A stretch of 64,000 nucleotides of DNA from Hydrogenophaga sp. (GCF_030373225.1 NZ_JAUCZG010000001.1:124001-188000); one strand, 5' to 3'. Positions 30,068-41,777 are shown, counted from the stretch's first letter. The notes: a model not told the origin generated them from the letters alone. Numbers and translations are program-made.

Positions 30068-30379
30068 ATGTACGCGGTCATAAAAACCGGTGGCAAACAG
30101 TATCGTGTTGCTGCTGGTGAAAAAATTAAAGTAGAACAGATTGCTGCGGATGTGGGCCAAGAGATCGTGTTTGACCAGGTTTTGGCTGTCGGCAACGGCA
30201 CCGAGATCAAGGTTGGCACTCCCTTGGTTACCGGCGCAACGGTCACGGTCACGGTGTTGGCCCATGGCAGGCATGACAAAGTGCACATCTTCAAGATGCG
30301 CCGTCGCAAGCACTACCAGAAGCGCCAGGGTCACCGTCAAAATTTCACCGAACTGCAGATCTCCTCGATCGCAGGCTGA
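30068..30379 (+). CDS. rplU: 50S ribosomal protein L21
   Basis: Ribosomal protein binding 23S rRNA. The start [14 protein letters not shown] at 30068 gives 103 aa, exactly the E. coli length. The [20 protein letters not shown] segment is the conserved RNA-binding end. AAGAGG precedes the ATG. rpmA follows after 13 bases. Confidence 0.98.
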   Translation: MYAVIKTGGKQYRVAAGEKIKVEQIAADVGQEIVFDQVLAVGNGTEIKVGTPLVTGATVTVTVLAHGRHDKVHIFKMRRRKHYQKRQGHRQNFTELQISSIAG

Positions 30380-31861
<1,482 letters not shown>

Positions 31862-31874
31862 CAGCCCACTTCAA

Positions 31875-33050
31875 ATGCTGCCGCCAATGCTCCTCGCAGA
31901 CAACAATGGTTCGACGCCGCTGAACGCCAGCGGCCTTGTGAAGGAGGCACGCCGCATCGTGGTCAAGGTCGGCTCCTCGCTGGTGACCAACGAGGGCCGA
32001 GGGCTTGATGAGGAGGCCATCGGCCAGTGGAGCCAGCAGTTGGCTGCGTTGGTGCAGGAAGGTCGCGAACTCATCATGGTCAGCAGCGGAGCTGTGGCTG
32101 AGGGCATGAAACGCCTGGGCTGGACAGTCCGACCCAAAGAAATCAACGAGCTGCAGGCCGCCGCTGCCGTCGGGCAAATGGGTCTGGTGCAGATGTACGA
32201 ATCCAAGTTGCGCGAATGCGGCGTGGGCAGTGCGCAGGTGCTGCTCACACACGCCGATCTGGCCGACCGGGAACGGTATCTCAACGCACGTTCAACCTTG
32301 CTGACCTTGTTGCAGCTGGGCGTGGTACCCGTGATCAACGAAAACGATACCGTCGTCAATGACGAGATCAAGTTTGGCGACAACGACACCTTGGGTGCTC
32401 TGGTGGCCAATCTGGTGGAGGCCGACGTGCTTGTGATCCTCACGGATCAGAAGGGTCTGTACACGGCCGATCCCCGGCGCGACCCTGCGGCAAAGTTTGT
32501 TCACCAGGCGCGTGCCGGCGACCCACGACTGGAGTCCATGGCGGGCGGCGCCGGCAGCGGCATCGGCAAGGGCGGCATGATCACCAAGATCCTCGCAGCC
32601 AAGCGGGCCGCCGGGTCTGGAGCCTCGACGGTGATCGCCTGGGGACGCGAACCGAAGGTGTTGCTTCGTCTGTGCGAGGGTGAAGCGATCGGCACCTGTC
32701 TGATCGCCCACACGCCGAAGCACCAGGCCCGCAAACGCTGGATGTCGGATCATTTGCAGTTGCGCGGATCCGTGGTCGTGGACGACGGCGCCGTGGGCAA
32801 GATCGTGGGTGAGGGCAAGAGCCTGCTGCCGATCGGGATGACCGGCGTGGACGGTGACTTCTCAAGGGGAGACGTGATTGCGGTGCGCGACGGCCGAGGA
32901 GTCGAGGTGGCCCGGGGTCTGGCGAACTATGCAAGCTCGGAAGCCCGTCTGCTGTGCCGCAAGTCGTCCACCGATTTCGAGCGCTTGCTCGGCTATGCGG
33001 CCGAGCCCGAAATGATCCACCGCGACAACCTCGTGCTGGCGCGAAGCTGA
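31875..33050 (+). CDS. proB: glutamate 5-kinase
   Basis: First step of proline synthesis: phosphorylates glutamate to gamma-glutamyl phosphate, feedback-inhibited by proline. The 391 aa form an amino-acid kinase domain (about 20-270), with [17 protein letters not shown], then [21 protein letters not shown] and [17 protein letters not shown], and a C-terminal PUA domain (about 295-385). The Met four codons in (31887) is another possible start. It is linked to obgE as in many betaproteobacteria. Confidence 0.96.
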   Translation: MLPPMLLADNNGSTPLNASGLVKEARRIVVKVGSSLVTNEGRGLDEEAIGQWSQQLAALVQEGRELIMVSSGAVAEGMKRLGWTVRPKEINELQAAAAVGQMGLVQMYESKLRECGVGSAQVLLTHADLADRERYLNARSTLLTLLQLGVVPVINENDTVVNDEIKFGDNDTLGALVANLVEADVLVILTDQKGLYTADPRRDPAAKFVHQARAGDPRLESMAGGAGSGIGKGGMITKILAAKRAAGSGASTVIAWGREPKVLLRLCEGEAIGTCLIAHTPKHQARKRWMSDHLQLRGSVVVDDGAVGKIVGEGKSLLPIGMTGVDGDFSRGDVIAVRDGRGVEVARGLANYASSEARLLCRKSSTDFERLLGYAAEPEMIHRDNLVLARS

Positions 33051-33071
33051 AGGCACCAGAGCGAGGGTCGG

Positions 33072-33602
33072 TCAGCGGTCGTGGGCTCGATCGGTCTTCA
33101 AGGTCGCGAGGATTTTCTGGGGGCTGCCCGTGATCGTGCGACCCTCACACACACCCTGGCGGGCCAGCATCATGGCTGGACGCGTTGGACCGCTGAAGGA
33201 CAAGCTCTGCCACGCAGCATTGTTGCTGATGATCCATGAGCGTTTGTCGTTCAGGTGGGCATAGGTCTTGGTTTCGCCGGACGCGCAGCGGATACCCTGA
33301 AAAAACACATTCATGGCCCCGCTGGAACTGCGTGCGACCATCACATAGCGAACCACACCGTCCTCGCCCACCTTCAAGCTGCCCGGATCAATGCCGTACC
33401 GCAGGGTGGACTGGTTCGTCACATCGAACGACTGCAGCGTATCGGTACTGAACGCATCTGGTGGAGCGATGGCGGATTCGGTCCAGGTTTTGTCTTCATA
33501 GGATGTTGGCTGGGCATGGACCAGGGCAGGAATCGCACAAACGATGGCAGCCGAGCAGACCACCCTCAGGCACGTTGTGCCGAAATCAAAAACAAGGTTC
33601 AT
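33072..33602 (-). CDS. CNP1-like family exported protein
   Basis: A 176-aa predicted periplasmic protein with a signal peptide ending near VHA (residues 28-30). The mature part begins [13 protein letters not shown] and includes [21 protein letters not shown] and a [13 protein letters not shown] motif, resembling the CNP1-like (cryptic neisserial protein) family of unknown function. Two conserved cysteines (in IRCASGE and GVCEGR) could form a disulfide. It overlaps rppH by four bases, so it is cotranscribed with it. Confidence 0.8.
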   Translation of the reverse strand: MNLVFDFGTTCLRVVCSAAIVCAIPALVHAQPTSYEDKTWTESAIAPPDAFSTDTLQSFDVTNQSTLRYGIDPGSLKVGEDGVVRYVMVARSSSGAMNVFFQGIRCASGETKTYAHLNDKRSWIISNNAAWQSLSFSGPTRPAMMLARQGVCEGRTITGSPQKILATLKTDRAHDR

Positions 33603-34240
33603 TTGAAGGGGAGGTTCGCGAAGCGCCCGTCGTTTTGCGGATCAGGGTCGAAGCTGGCGCCAGGTGGCAATTCCAGCCCCATGGGAGCGCACAGCGGGTG
33701 GGCCGGCTCGTCACCCTCATCCTGGCGGAGTCGGGAGCCTCCACGCAAAAAACGGTTGCGATGGTCGGTTCTGGGCAGGTAGCGCGACAGCTCGGTGAGG
33801 GCCATCTCGTAGACACCACGCTTGAATTCGACCACCACGTCCAAGGGCACCCAATAGTCGTGCCAACGCCATGCGTCGAACTCCGGATGGCTTGTGGCGC
33901 GCAGGTTCAGATTCCAGTCTTGTGCCACCAGGCGCAACAGATACCAGATCTGTTTCTGGCCTTTGTAGTGTCCGCGGGCGTCCCGACGGATGAAGCGGTC
34001 CGGCACCTCATAGCGCAACCAGTCGCGTGTGCGGGCGACGATGTTCACGTGCTCGGGCATCAGGCCCACTTCTTCGTGCAACTCGCGGTACATCGCCTGC
34101 TCGGGTGTCTCGCCTCTGTCGATGCCACCTTGCGGAAACTGCCAGGAGTGTGAGCGTATGCGTTTGCCCCAGAACACCTGGTTTCGCTGGTTGAGCAGAA
34201 TGATGCCGACATTGGGCCTGAAGCCTTCTCTGTCAAGCAT
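33599..34240 (-). CDS. rppH: RNA pyrophosphohydrolase
   Basis: Nudix enzyme that converts 5'-triphosphate mRNA to monophosphate, starting RNase E decay. The start [17 protein letters not shown] gives 213 aa. The Nudix box [20 protein letters not shown] is intact, and WQFPQGGID and the [11 protein letters not shown] element are typical of RppH. The C-terminal 55 residues are basic and variable, longer than in E. coli. It is divergent from proS; a Met four codons upstream (34252) is less family-like. Confidence 0.94.
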   Translation of the reverse strand: MLDREGFRPNVGIILLNQRNQVFWGKRIRSHSWQFPQGGIDRGETPEQAMYRELHEEVGLMPEHVNIVARTRDWLRYEVPDRFIRRDARGHYKGQKQIWYLLRLVAQDWNLNLRATSHPEFDAWRWHDYWVPLDVVVEFKRGVYEMALTELSRYLPRTDHRNRFLRGGSRLRQDEGDEPAHPLCAPMGLELPPGASFDPDPQNDGRFANLPFK

Positions 34241-34438
34241 AATCAACCCCAAATTTTTAAACTGTCTTCATTATGCATCGCGCCATGCGAGTTGCGAAGT
34301 GATCACACACCTGTTGCAGCGTTGAGCGCTGCGGGACGTCCCAGAATCTGGCTCACCCGGGTCGGTTTGTCTCGCATATCGGCTCGCAACCCCTCCCTTC
34401 TTGAACCCAACCAGCTGCCTGCGGGCGGCGCTGAGCCC

Positions 34439-36184
34439 ATGAAAGCCTCCCAGTTCTTCATCTCCACGCAAAAGGAAGCACCGGCCGATGCCGAAGTGGT
34501 GAGCCACCAGCTCATGACGCGTGCCGGCATGATCAAGAAGCTTGGCGCCGGGATCTACAGCTACATGCCCATGGGCCTGCGCGTGATTCACAAGGTGGAG
34601 GCCATCGTTCGTGAGGAGATGAACCGCGCTGGAGCGGTGGAGCTGACCATGCCGGTGGTTCAGCCGGCCGAGTTGTGGCAGGAAACCGGCCGCTTCGAAA
34701 AGATGGGTCCCGAGCTGTTGCGCATCAAGGACCGGCACGACCGCGACTTCGTGGTCCAGCCCACCAGCGAGGAGGTCGTGACCGACATTGCTCGCCAGGA
34801 GTTGCGCAGCTACAAACAGCTGCCGAAGAATTTCTACCAGATCCAGACCAAGTTCCGCGATGAGCGCCGTCCCCGTTTCGGCCTGATGCGCGGGCGCGAG
34901 TTCATCATGAAGGATGCTTACAGCTTTGATCGAAGTGGTGCCGCAGCCCAGATCAGTTACCAGACCATGGCCGCTGCCTACCGTCGGATTTTCGATCGCT
35001 TCGGTCTTCGCTACCGGGCGGTCGCGGCCGACAGCGGTGCCATCGGCGGCGACCTGAGTGAGGAGTTCCAGGTGATTGCCGCCACGGGCGAAGACGCCAT
35101 CGTTTATTGCCCGAACAGCGACTACGCAGCGAACATGGAGAAGGCCGAGGCCATGGCACCTGCCGCGGCTCGTCCGGCGGCAAGCAACGCCATGGTCAGA
35201 ACGCCGACGCCGGGCAAGAGCACCTGCGCCGACGTGGCCGCCCTGCTGGGTGTGCCTCTGGCCACCACGGTGAAGTCGCTGGTGCTGGCCACCGACACGC
35301 TTGACGCCGAGGGTGCCATGGCGAAAAGTCAGCTCTGGCTGTTGTTGCTGCGAGGCGATCACGACATGAACGAGGTCAAGGTGAACAAGGTGCCGGGCCT
35401 GGACGCCGGGTTCCGGTTTGCCAGCGTGCCCGAAATCGAGGAGCACTTCGGTTGCCGGCCGGGCTACCTGGGCCCGATCGGCTTGCTCAAGCCCGTGAAG
35501 CTGGTGGTGGATCGCGAAGTGGCGGTGATGGGCGACTGGATCTGCGGTGCCAACGAGGCGGACTTCCACATGACCGGGGTGAACTGGGGCCGCGACCTGC
35601 CGGAGCCCGATGCCGTGGCCGATCTGCGCAATGTGGTGGAGGGCGATGCGTCCCCCGATGGCCAGGGCGTGCTGGCCATCGAGCGAGGCATCGAGGTGGG
35701 CCACGTGTTCTACCTGGGCACCAAGTACAGCCGTGCGATGAATGCCACTTTTCTGGGTGAAGACGGCAAGCCTGCCCACTTCGAAATGGGCTGCTACGGC
35801 ATCGGCATCACCCGGCTGCCTGCGGCGGCCATCGAACAAAACCACGACGAGCGCGGGATCATCTGGCCCGACGCACTGGCGCCATTCACGGTGGTGGTCT
35901 GTCCCATCGGCATGGACCGAAGCCCCGAGGTGAAACTGGCCGCCGAGCAGCTGCACGCAGACCTCGTGGCTGCGGGAATCGATGTGATCCTCGATGACCG
36001 TGGCGAGCGCCCGGGCGCCATGTTCGCCGACTGGGAGTTGATCGGGGTGCCACACCGCGTGACCATCGGTGACCGGGGTCTGAAGTCCGGTCAGGTGGAG
36101 TACCAGCACCGACGCGATGCTGCGGCCACCCAGGTGGCCCTGGCCGATGTGCTTGCCTTGCTGAAGGGCAAGCTCGGCGCATGA
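34439..36184 (+). CDS. proS: prolyl-tRNA synthetase
   Basis: Class II synthetase, bacterial long type, 581 aa from [19 protein letters not shown]. The catalytic core has motif 2 [17 protein letters not shown] and motif 3 [10 protein letters not shown]. An INS editing domain (about 225-400), with [11 protein letters not shown] and [16 protein letters not shown], hydrolyses Ala-tRNA(Pro). The anticodon-binding domain is C-terminal. The lytic transglycosylase starts within its stop (ATGA). An in-frame extension to 34292 is not family-like. Confidence 0.97.
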   Translation: MKASQFFISTQKEAPADAEVVSHQLMTRAGMIKKLGAGIYSYMPMGLRVIHKVEAIVREEMNRAGAVELTMPVVQPAELWQETGRFEKMGPELLRIKDRHDRDFVVQPTSEEVVTDIARQELRSYKQLPKNFYQIQTKFRDERRPRFGLMRGREFIMKDAYSFDRSGAAAQISYQTMAAAYRRIFDRFGLRYRAVAADSGAIGGDLSEEFQVIAATGEDAIVYCPNSDYAANMEKAEAMAPAAARPAASNAMVRTPTPGKSTCADVAALLGVPLATTVKSLVLATDTLDAEGAMAKSQLWLLLLRGDHDMNEVKVNKVPGLDAGFRFASVPEIEEHFGCRPGYLGPIGLLKPVKLVVDREVAVMGDWICGANEADFHMTGVNWGRDLPEPDAVADLRNVVEGDASPDGQGVLAIERGIEVGHVFYLGTKYSRAMNATFLGEDGKPAHFEMGCYGIGITRLPAAAIEQNHDERGIIWPDALAPFTVVVCPIGMDRSPEVKLAAEQLHADLVAAGIDVILDDRGERPGAMFADWELIGVPHRVTIGDRGLKSGQVEYQHRRDAAATQVALADVLALLKGKLGA

Positions 36185-36810
36185 AGACGCTGGCCTGGAC
36201 GCGCCGGGATTGCCTGTTGGGGGCGGCGTCGCTGGGCCTGTGCTCGGTGTCTCCATGGGCACGGGCCGGCGGCCAGCTCGAGGAGCCGCTGGCCGATTCG
36301 GTGCGGGGTGCCTTGAGCGCCGCCATCGCCAACAGCGCACCTCCCGTGCCTGAATTTGCCGACACGGAAAAGCGCCTGGCCTACCTGCGCTGGCTTGGCG
36401 CCAGCAGTGGCCGGTTGCAGAGGCGAAAGACCGAGCCCCAGACCCGCATCGAATTCCTGCAAACCGTCTGGTACGAGTCGCGCCGCGCAGGTCTCGACAC
36501 CACTTTGGTGCTGGGTTTGATCCAGGTGGAGAGCGCATTCCGCAAATACGCCATCTCTCGCGTGGGGGCGCGGGGTTACATGCAGATCATGCCGTTCTGG
36601 TCACGCCTGATCGGTGACGGCGATCCCAGCCGACTCTTCAACATGCAGACCAACCTGCGCTTTGGCTGCGTGATCCTGCGCCACTACCTCGACCGCGAAC
36701 GCGGCGACACCTTCATGGCGCTGGGGCGGTACAACGGCAGTCGCGGTCGGGCCGAGTATCCGAATGCGGTGTACGCAGCGGCGAAAAACTGGGCCCACCC
36801 CGACGCCTGA
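36181..36810 (+). CDS. soluble lytic transglycosylase (SLT domain), exported
   Basis: Cleaves the glycan strand of peptidoglycan with formation of anhydromuramic acid. The 209 aa have an SLT domain (about 95-205): [19 protein letters not shown] with catalytic Glu117, YMQIMPFW, and [19 protein letters not shown]. The N-terminus [17 protein letters not shown] contains a twin-arginine-like motif before a hydrophobic stretch, so export through Tat is possible; a lipobox ending at one of the two cysteines is an alternative. It overlaps proS by four bases. Confidence 0.88.
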   Translation: MKTLAWTRRDCLLGAASLGLCSVSPWARAGGQLEEPLADSVRGALSAAIANSAPPVPEFADTEKRLAYLRWLGASSGRLQRRKTEPQTRIEFLQTVWYESRRAGLDTTLVLGLIQVESAFRKYAISRVGARGYMQIMPFWSRLIGDGDPSRLFNMQTNLRFGCVILRHYLDRERGDTFMALGRYNGSRGRAEYPNAVYAAAKNWAHPDA

Positions 36811-36837
36811 ATGCGCTCCCGGTCCGACTGTGACCGC

Positions 36838-37842
36838 CTATTGCAGAAATCCGATGCGTGTCTTGCCCGCGCCAGCCTTGGGCAGGTCGTCCGGTTCCAC
36901 GCGGTAGCGGTTGTCCAGCCGCGCGTTGCCAAAGGCCATGACCAGGGCCCGGCGCATTTCGCGCGGTGCCATCGCCGCCAGCTGGTCCAGCACGTCGTCG
37001 GAAGGCTCAGGGTCGAAGCGTTGCCCCCAGTCGTGCTCACCCAGGATGCCGCGGTAGAGGTGGGCTGCGATCTTGCGCGCGGCTTGGGGCGTGGGTGGCG
37101 CAATCTCGAACACGTTCATTCGGTTGAGGATCGGTTCCGGGATGTGGCGCTCGTCGTTGGCGGTGGTGACCCAGATCACCTGGCTGGCATCGATCGGCAC
37201 TTCGGCGAACTCGTCCACGAAGTTCTGGGCCGTGTCGTGCTCAAGCAGGCTGTAGAGCGCGCCGAGCGGGTCGTACTGGGCGTCGGCGCTGGCCTTGTCG
37301 ATCTCGTCCACCACGATCACCGGGTTGGCGTACTGGCCATCGACCAGCGCCTCGAACACCTTGCCGGGCTTGGCGCCCTTCCACTGCGACGATGAGCCCG
37401 ACAGCAGCCAGCCTGCCGTCATGGAACTCATGGGCACCAGACTCATGCTGGTGCCCAGCAACTCGGCCAGCTGTCTGGCAAAGTGGGTCTTGCCCACACC
37501 GGGCGGGCCGAGCAGCAGGATGGGCGTGACCTCCAGGCTGTCGCGGCTGTCCTGGCTCAGGGCCACGTGGCGTTTCACGTCGTCCAGCACGTCCCCGAAA
37601 TTGGGCAGCAGGTCATAGAGCGGAGCCATGTCGGGCACGCCGGAGGGTTTGACCGCGAAGCGCTGTGGACCGCGTTCCAGCATGCGTTGCCAGGTGTTTC
37701 GCAAGCCCTCGTATTCGCGCTCGTTGCCGCTGGCCTGCAGCTTGGCCAGCTTGCGCTCGACCTCGTCGGCGCTGAACACGCTGCGCATCTGGGCGATGGG
37801 CAGTCCGAGGGTGGGTGAAGCGACCAGGCTGCGTGAGCTCAT
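36838..37842 (-). CDS. Lon-like AAA+ ATPase without protease domain
   Basis: A 334-aa protein with a helical N-terminus (about 20-100), AAA core with Walker A GPPGVGKT (112-119), Walker B VIVVDEID (175-182), sensor 1 VTTAND (225-230), an arginine-finger candidate in LNRMNVFE (Arg241) and a sensor-2 segment PREMRRAL (293-300). The core resembles Lon and other clade-HCLR AAA modules, but there is no Ser-Lys protease domain and no ClpP-docking IGF loop. It could be a chaperone or remodeler. AAGGAG lies upstream of the ATG. Function unknown. Confidence 0.8.
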   Translation of the reverse strand: MSSRSLVASPTLGLPIAQMRSVFSADEVERKLAKLQASGNEREYEGLRNTWQRMLERGPQRFAVKPSGVPDMAPLYDLLPNFGDVLDDVKRHVALSQDSRDSLEVTPILLLGPPGVGKTHFARQLAELLGTSMSLVPMSSMTAGWLLSGSSSQWKGAKPGKVFEALVDGQYANPVIVVDEIDKASADAQYDPLGALYSLLEHDTAQNFVDEFAEVPIDASQVIWVTTANDERHIPEPILNRMNVFEIAPPTPQAARKIAAHLYRGILGEHDWGQRFDPEPSDDVLDQLAAMAPREMRRALVMAFGNARLDNRYRVEPDDLPKAGAGKTRIGFLQ

Positions 37843-37880
37843 GCGGTTCTCCTTGAAGGTTCGGTGGCGAATTCATTCAA

Positions 37881-37893
37881 GCACAACTTGTGC
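37881..37893. promoter_or_regulatory. 13-bp perfect dyad upstream of the AAA ATPase
   Basis: GCACAA-C-TTGTGC is a perfect palindrome with one central base, 38 bases upstream of the ATPase ATG and inside the 145-base gap after grxD. It has the form of a small operator for a dimeric regulator. No regulator is identified. Confidence 0.3.
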
Positions 37894-37987
37894 CCGGCAT
37901 GAAGACCGAAAAGCCCCGCGAAAACACCGTTGACCGCCGTTTCGCCTTGGTTGCGTGCGAAACCGCGCGGATTTCAAGCGCCAGAAA

Positions 37988-38011
37988 CGACAAAGCCACC
38001 CGAAGGTGGCT
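37988..38011 (-). terminator. terminator after grxD
   Basis: On the minus strand AGCCACC (38011-38005) and GGTGGCT (38000-37994) form a perfect seven-pair stem with a TTCG tetraloop, followed by TTGTCGTTTC. It begins 20 bases after the grxD stop and would close the hemA-prfA-prmC-grxD unit. The T run is imperfect. Confidence 0.6.
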
Positions 38012-38031
38012 GCCTGCCGGGTCGACGGGAC

Positions 38032-38355
38032 TCAGGCCTGGCCGGTGATGACCTGCTGCAGCTCACCCGACTGGTACATCTCCATCATGATGTCGGAGCC
38101 GCCGACGAACTCACCCTTGACGTAGAGCTGGGGAATCGTGGGCCAGTTGCTGTATTCCTTGATGCCATGGCGCACTTCCTCGTCTTCCAGCACGTTCACG
38201 GTCTTGAGGGTCTTGGTCTCGACGCCGCAGGCCTTGAGGATCTGGATCGCGCGGCCGGAGAAGCCGCACATGGGAAAGCTCGCGTTCCCCTTCATGAACA
38301 GCACGATGTCGTTGGATTTGACCAGTTGGTCGATTCGGGTTTGGGCGTCGCTCAT
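38032..38355 (-). CDS. grxD: monothiol glutaredoxin Grx4 type
   Basis: Single-domain CGFS glutaredoxin that binds and transfers 2Fe-2S clusters with glutathione. The start MSDAQTRIDQLVKSN gives 107 aa. The active site KGNASFPMCGFSGRAIQIL is intact, as are the WPTIPQLYVKGEFVGGSDIM glutathione-binding features. It is last in hemA-prfA-prmC-grxD, 53 bases after prmC. Confidence 0.96.
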   Translation of the reverse strand: MSDAQTRIDQLVKSNDIVLFMKGNASFPMCGFSGRAIQILKACGVETKTLKTVNVLEDEEVRHGIKEYSNWPTIPQLYVKGEFVGGSDIMMEMYQSGELQQVITGQA

Positions 38356-38408
38356 GGCTGAAAGGTCCTTCTGCGAATGGGTCTGACGTGACCCGGGAAC
38401 GGCCTGCA

Positions 38409-39242
38409 TTATCGCTGTTGTGGCCATTGGCCGCCGCTGCACCTTTCGATGGCCGCAAGGTCCGTGCGGCTGCTCACCGGCGCGAAGCCGGTGCTCTCAA
38501 GCAGCTCCCTGACCGCTGCAGCCTGGTCAAACCCGTGCTCGATCAGCAACCAGCCACCAGGCAGCAAGGCCTGCGGTGCGCCGGCCACGATCCTGCGGAT
38601 GTCGTCCAGACCGTCGGCACCGGCTGTCAGTGCGGTCAAGGGCTCGTGTGTCAGGGCGGCGAGGTGCGGATCGCCCTCGGCGACATAGGGCGGGTTGCTG
38701 ACGATCAGATGGAAGCGCTGCCCGGGCACGGCGTCCAGCCACGATCCGGCGTGAAACCGCACGGGCAGTCCCAGACGCCAGGCATTGCCGCGGGCGACCG
38801 ACAAGGCGTCTTCGCTGGCGTCGGTGGCACTCACCGTTGCCTGCGGCCGCTGCGAGGCGATGGCCAGCGCGATCGCGCCGCTGCCGGTGCCCAGGTCCAG
38901 CACGTGGGCAGCGCCTGACGGTTCGTCCAGCAGGTCCAGCGCCCAGTCCACCAGGGTCTCGGTATCCGGGCGGGGCACCAGCACGCGCGGGTCCACTTGA
39001 AGTTGCAAGCCGAAGAATTCCTGATGGCCGCACAGGTAAGCCATGGGTTCGCCACGCTGTCGCCGCTGCACCAGCGTGTCCAGGCGCGCCTGCGCATCGG
39101 CTTGCAGCGCATCACTGTCGTGCGCCCTGAGCCAGGCACGGTCGTGGGGACTGCGTTGCAGGGCAAGCAGCAGGAGCATCTGCGCGTCCAGGCGGTCCAG
39201 GCCCGCGGCGGTGGCCTGTCCAAGCGCGTCCTTCAGCGTCAC
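38409..39242 (-). CDS. prmC: peptide chain release factor N5-glutamine methyltransferase
   Basis: Methylates the glutamine of the GGQ motif in release factors. The 277 aa have a helical N-terminal release-factor-binding domain and a Rossmann methyltransferase domain, with SAM motif VLDLGTGSGAIALAIA (about 114-129) and catalytic NPPY at 183-186. Its target gene prfA is 19 bases upstream in the same transcript. The start is GTG (39240-39242). Confidence 0.95.
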   Translation of the reverse strand: MTLKDALGQATAAGLDRLDAQMLLLLALQRSPHDRAWLRAHDSDALQADAQARLDTLVQRRQRGEPMAYLCGHQEFFGLQLQVDPRVLVPRPDTETLVDWALDLLDEPSGAAHVLDLGTGSGAIALAIASQRPQATVSATDASEDALSVARGNAWRLGLPVRFHAGSWLDAVPGQRFHLIVSNPPYVAEGDPHLAALTHEPLTALTAGADGLDDIRRIVAGAPQALLPGGWLLIEHGFDQAAAVRELLESTGFAPVSSRTDLAAIERCSGGQWPQQR

Positions 39243-39261
39243 GCGGCCGGCCCCGGGGTGT

Positions 39262-40344
39262 TCATGCGCCGCTCTCCAGCTCGGCCATCAGCTCGGCACC
39301 ACGCGCCACCTGCAGCGCGTGGATCACCTCGTCCAGATCGCCCTCCATCACCTGCAGCACCTTGTACAGCGTGAGGTTGATGCGGTGGTCGGTCAGGCGG
39401 CCTTGCGGGAAGTTGTAGGTGCGGATGCGGTCGCTGCGGTCGCCACTGCCGATCAGACCTTTTCGGGTGGCGGCTTCCTTCGCGGCTCGCTCGCTGCGGT
39501 CCTTTTCCTGCAGCCGTGCAGTGAGCACCTGCAGTGCCTTGGCCTTGTTGCTGTGCTGGCTGCGGCCGTCCTGGCATTCGGCGGTGATGCCGGTGGGCAG
39601 ATGGGTCACGCGCACCGCCGAGTCGGTCTTGTTGATGTGCTGGCCCCCGGCGCCGCTGGCGCGGTAGGTGTCGATGCGCAGCTCGCTCGGGTTGAGCTTC
39701 ACCGCTTCGGTCTCGTCGGGCTCGGGCATCACGGCCACGGTGGCTGCACTGGTGTGGATGCGGCCCTGCGTTTCGGTCGCCGGCACGCGCTGCACGCGGT
39801 GTCCGCCCGACTCGAAGCGAAGCCGGCCATAGGCACCAGGGCCGGCGATGCGCAGCACCACCTCCTTGTAGCCGCCGAGCTCGCCGGGCGACTCGCTCAC
39901 CGACTCGACCTGCCAGCCCTGGCGCTCGGCGTACCGGGTGTAGAGGCGGGCCAGATCGCCGGCGAACAGCGCCGATTCGTCGCCACCCGTGCCGGCACGG
40001 ATCTCCACGAAGGCATTGCGCTCGTCATCGGGGTCCCTGGGCAGCAACAACTGTTGAAGCTCCGTGTCGAGCCGGGCCAGGTCTGCCTGCGCGGTGTCGA
40101 TCTCTTCCTGCGCCATCTCGGCCATGTCGGCGTCGCCGAGCATCTCGCTGGCCGAGGCCAGATCGGCCTCGCGTTGCAGGAAACGGTTGAACACCTCCAC
40201 CACGACAGACGCCTCGGCGTGTTCGCGACTGAGCGTCTTGAAGCGCTCCATGTTGTCCACCACGTCCGGCGCAGAGAGCAGGGCGTCGAGCTCGTGCAGG
40301 CGGGCGCGCTGGCGCAGCAAGGAGTCGCGGACGAAGGGTTTCAT
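39262..40344 (-). CDS. prfA: peptide chain release factor 1
   Basis: Recognises UAA and UAG stop codons. The start [20 protein letters not shown] gives 360 aa, equal to E. coli RF1. The stop-codon-reading PxT element is PAT at 188-190, in [15 protein letters not shown]. The catalytic GGQ is at 233-235 ([13 protein letters not shown]), the site methylated by PrmC. It lies between hemA and prmC, the same order as in E. coli. Confidence 0.97.
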   Translation of the reverse strand: MKPFVRDSLLRQRARLHELDALLSAPDVVDNMERFKTLSREHAEASVVVEVFNRFLQREADLASASEMLGDADMAEMAQEEIDTAQADLARLDTELQQLLLPRDPDDERNAFVEIRAGTGGDESALFAGDLARLYTRYAERQGWQVESVSESPGELGGYKEVVLRIAGPGAYGRLRFESGGHRVQRVPATETQGRIHTSAATVAVMPEPDETEAVKLNPSELRIDTYRASGAGGQHINKTDSAVRVTHLPTGITAECQDGRSQHSNKAKALQVLTARLQEKDRSERAAKEAATRKGLIGSGDRSDRIRTYNFPQGRLTDHRINLTLYKVLQVMEGDLDEVIHALQVARGAELMAELESGA

Positions 40345-40427
40345 GGGTGGAAGGGGGTTGGTGTCGGCGGGTCGGCCACGCGGCGGCATCGCACCGCAGA
40401 TGGCAGCGCCGGCCCAAGCCGCTAGGC

Positions 40428-41729
40428 TTACGGGTCGCGCGGCGAATCCGGCGATTTCGCCGAGGATTCGCGCAGGAAAAGGCGGGAGACGGTCTGGGCG
40501 GTGGCGGCCCGTGCGGCCTGGTCGCCGCTGTGCAGTTCGGCCAGTGTGCCGTGCAGCATCTTCTGGGTCAGGCCTCTGGACAGGGCTTCCAGCACGGCTT
40601 CCACCGGTTCACCCTTGGCCAGCATGCGGCGGGCACGGTGCATTTCTGCCGCGCGCCAGGCGTCTGCCTGGGCATTGATCTGCTGGATCAGGGGCACCAC
40701 ACCGTTGGCGGGGTTGCGCTGATCCATCCAGTTCATGAAACTGGCCACGCCCGCGTCGATGATCACTTCGGCCTGAGCCACAGCGGCCTGGCGGTTCTCT
40801 TTTCCGGTCTGCACCACCGTGGCCAGGTCGTCCACCGTGTACAGGTACACGTCGGTCAGCGCCTTCACTTCGAACTCGATGTCGCGCGGCACGGCCAGGT
40901 CGACCATGAACATGGGGCGGTAGCGGCGCTTCTTGAGTGCCCGCTCGACCGCACCCAGACCGATGATGGGCAGCGTGCTGGCGGTGCAGCTGATGACGGC
41001 GTCGAATTCGTGCAGGCGGTCAGGCACGTCCGCAAGACGGATCACCTGGGCGCCGAAGCGGTTGGCCAGCTTTTCGCCGCGCTCCAGCGTGCGGTTGGCA
41101 ATGGCCATGCTTTTGGGGGTTTTCGCAGCGAAGTGGGTGGCGGCGAGTTCGATCATCTCGCCGGCACCGACGAACAACACCCGGATGTCCTTCAGGTCCT
41201 CAAACAGCTGGGACGCCAGGCGCACCGCCGCGGCGGTCATGCTGATTGAGTGGGCGCCGATCTCGGTGGAGCTGCGCACTTCCTTGGCCACGGCAAACGA
41301 GCGCTGGAACAGCTGGTGCAAAGTGCTGCCCAGTGCGCCGGCGTCGTTGGCCGCACGCACCGCGTCTTTCATCTGCCCCAGGATCTGCGCTTCGCCCAGC
41401 ACCATGCTGTCGAGGCCGCTGGCCACGCGAAACGCATGGCGGGCCGCCTGGTCGTCGCGCAGCACGTAGGCGTGGTCGCGCAGCACGTTCGTGCTGACGC
41501 CGCCGGTCAGCGCCAGCCAGTCCAGCGTCGGGTCCACCGCGGACGCATCGCCCGCGCCATAGAGCTCGGTGCGGTTGCAGGTGGACAGCAAGGTGGCTTC
41601 GGGCTGGCGCACCAGACTCTGGCGGTAGCCGTGCAGGGTGGGCTGGATCTGATCAAGCGCAAACGCAAAACGGCCCCGCAGATCGAGCGGAGCCGTGTGA
41701 TGGTTGATGCCGAGGGTCCAGACAGACAT
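40428..41729 (-). CDS. hemA: glutamyl-tRNA reductase
   Basis: NADPH-dependent enzyme that reduces Glu-tRNA(Glu) to glutamate-1-semialdehyde, the committed step of C5 tetrapyrrole synthesis. The 433 aa begin [20 protein letters not shown]. Catalytic Cys51 is in [10 protein letters not shown]. The NADPH domain has [12 protein letters not shown], followed by a C-terminal dimerisation helix region. The family opening shows the ATG at 41729 is right, although there is no Shine-Dalgarno and a TATAAT ends only six bases upstream, implying a leaderless mRNA. Confidence 0.96.
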   Translation of the reverse strand: MSVWTLGINHHTAPLDLRGRFAFALDQIQPTLHGYRQSLVRQPEATLLSTCNRTELYGAGDASAVDPTLDWLALTGGVSTNVLRDHAYVLRDDQAARHAFRVASGLDSMVLGEAQILGQMKDAVRAANDAGALGSTLHQLFQRSFAVAKEVRSSTEIGAHSISMTAAAVRLASQLFEDLKDIRVLFVGAGEMIELAATHFAAKTPKSMAIANRTLERGEKLANRFGAQVIRLADVPDRLHEFDAVISCTASTLPIIGLGAVERALKKRRYRPMFMVDLAVPRDIEFEVKALTDVYLYTVDDLATVVQTGKENRQAAVAQAEVIIDAGVASFMNWMDQRNPANGVVPLIQQINAQADAWRAAEMHRARRMLAKGEPVEAVLEALSRGLTQKMLHGTLAELHSGDQAARAATAQTVSRLFLRESSAKSPDSPRDP

Positions 41730-41735
41730 GCGCGG

Positions 41736-41765
41736 ATTATAAAATTGATCGCTTATGCATGTCAC
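41736..41765 (-). promoter_or_regulatory. sigma70 promoter of hemA, predicted leaderless
   Basis: On the minus strand GTGACA (41765-41760; five of six to the -35 consensus) and a perfect TATAAT (41741-41736) are 18 bases apart. The -10 box ends six bases before the hemA ATG, so transcription should start at or next to the A of the start codon. Confidence 0.6.
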
Positions 41766-41777
41766 TGTCAACTTCCG

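Noticed and set aside
34271..36538. A minus-strand open frame of about 755 codons opposite proS and the transglycosylase
   Set aside because: Antisense shadow of proS, which has all class II motifs; no recognisable domain in the reverse frame.
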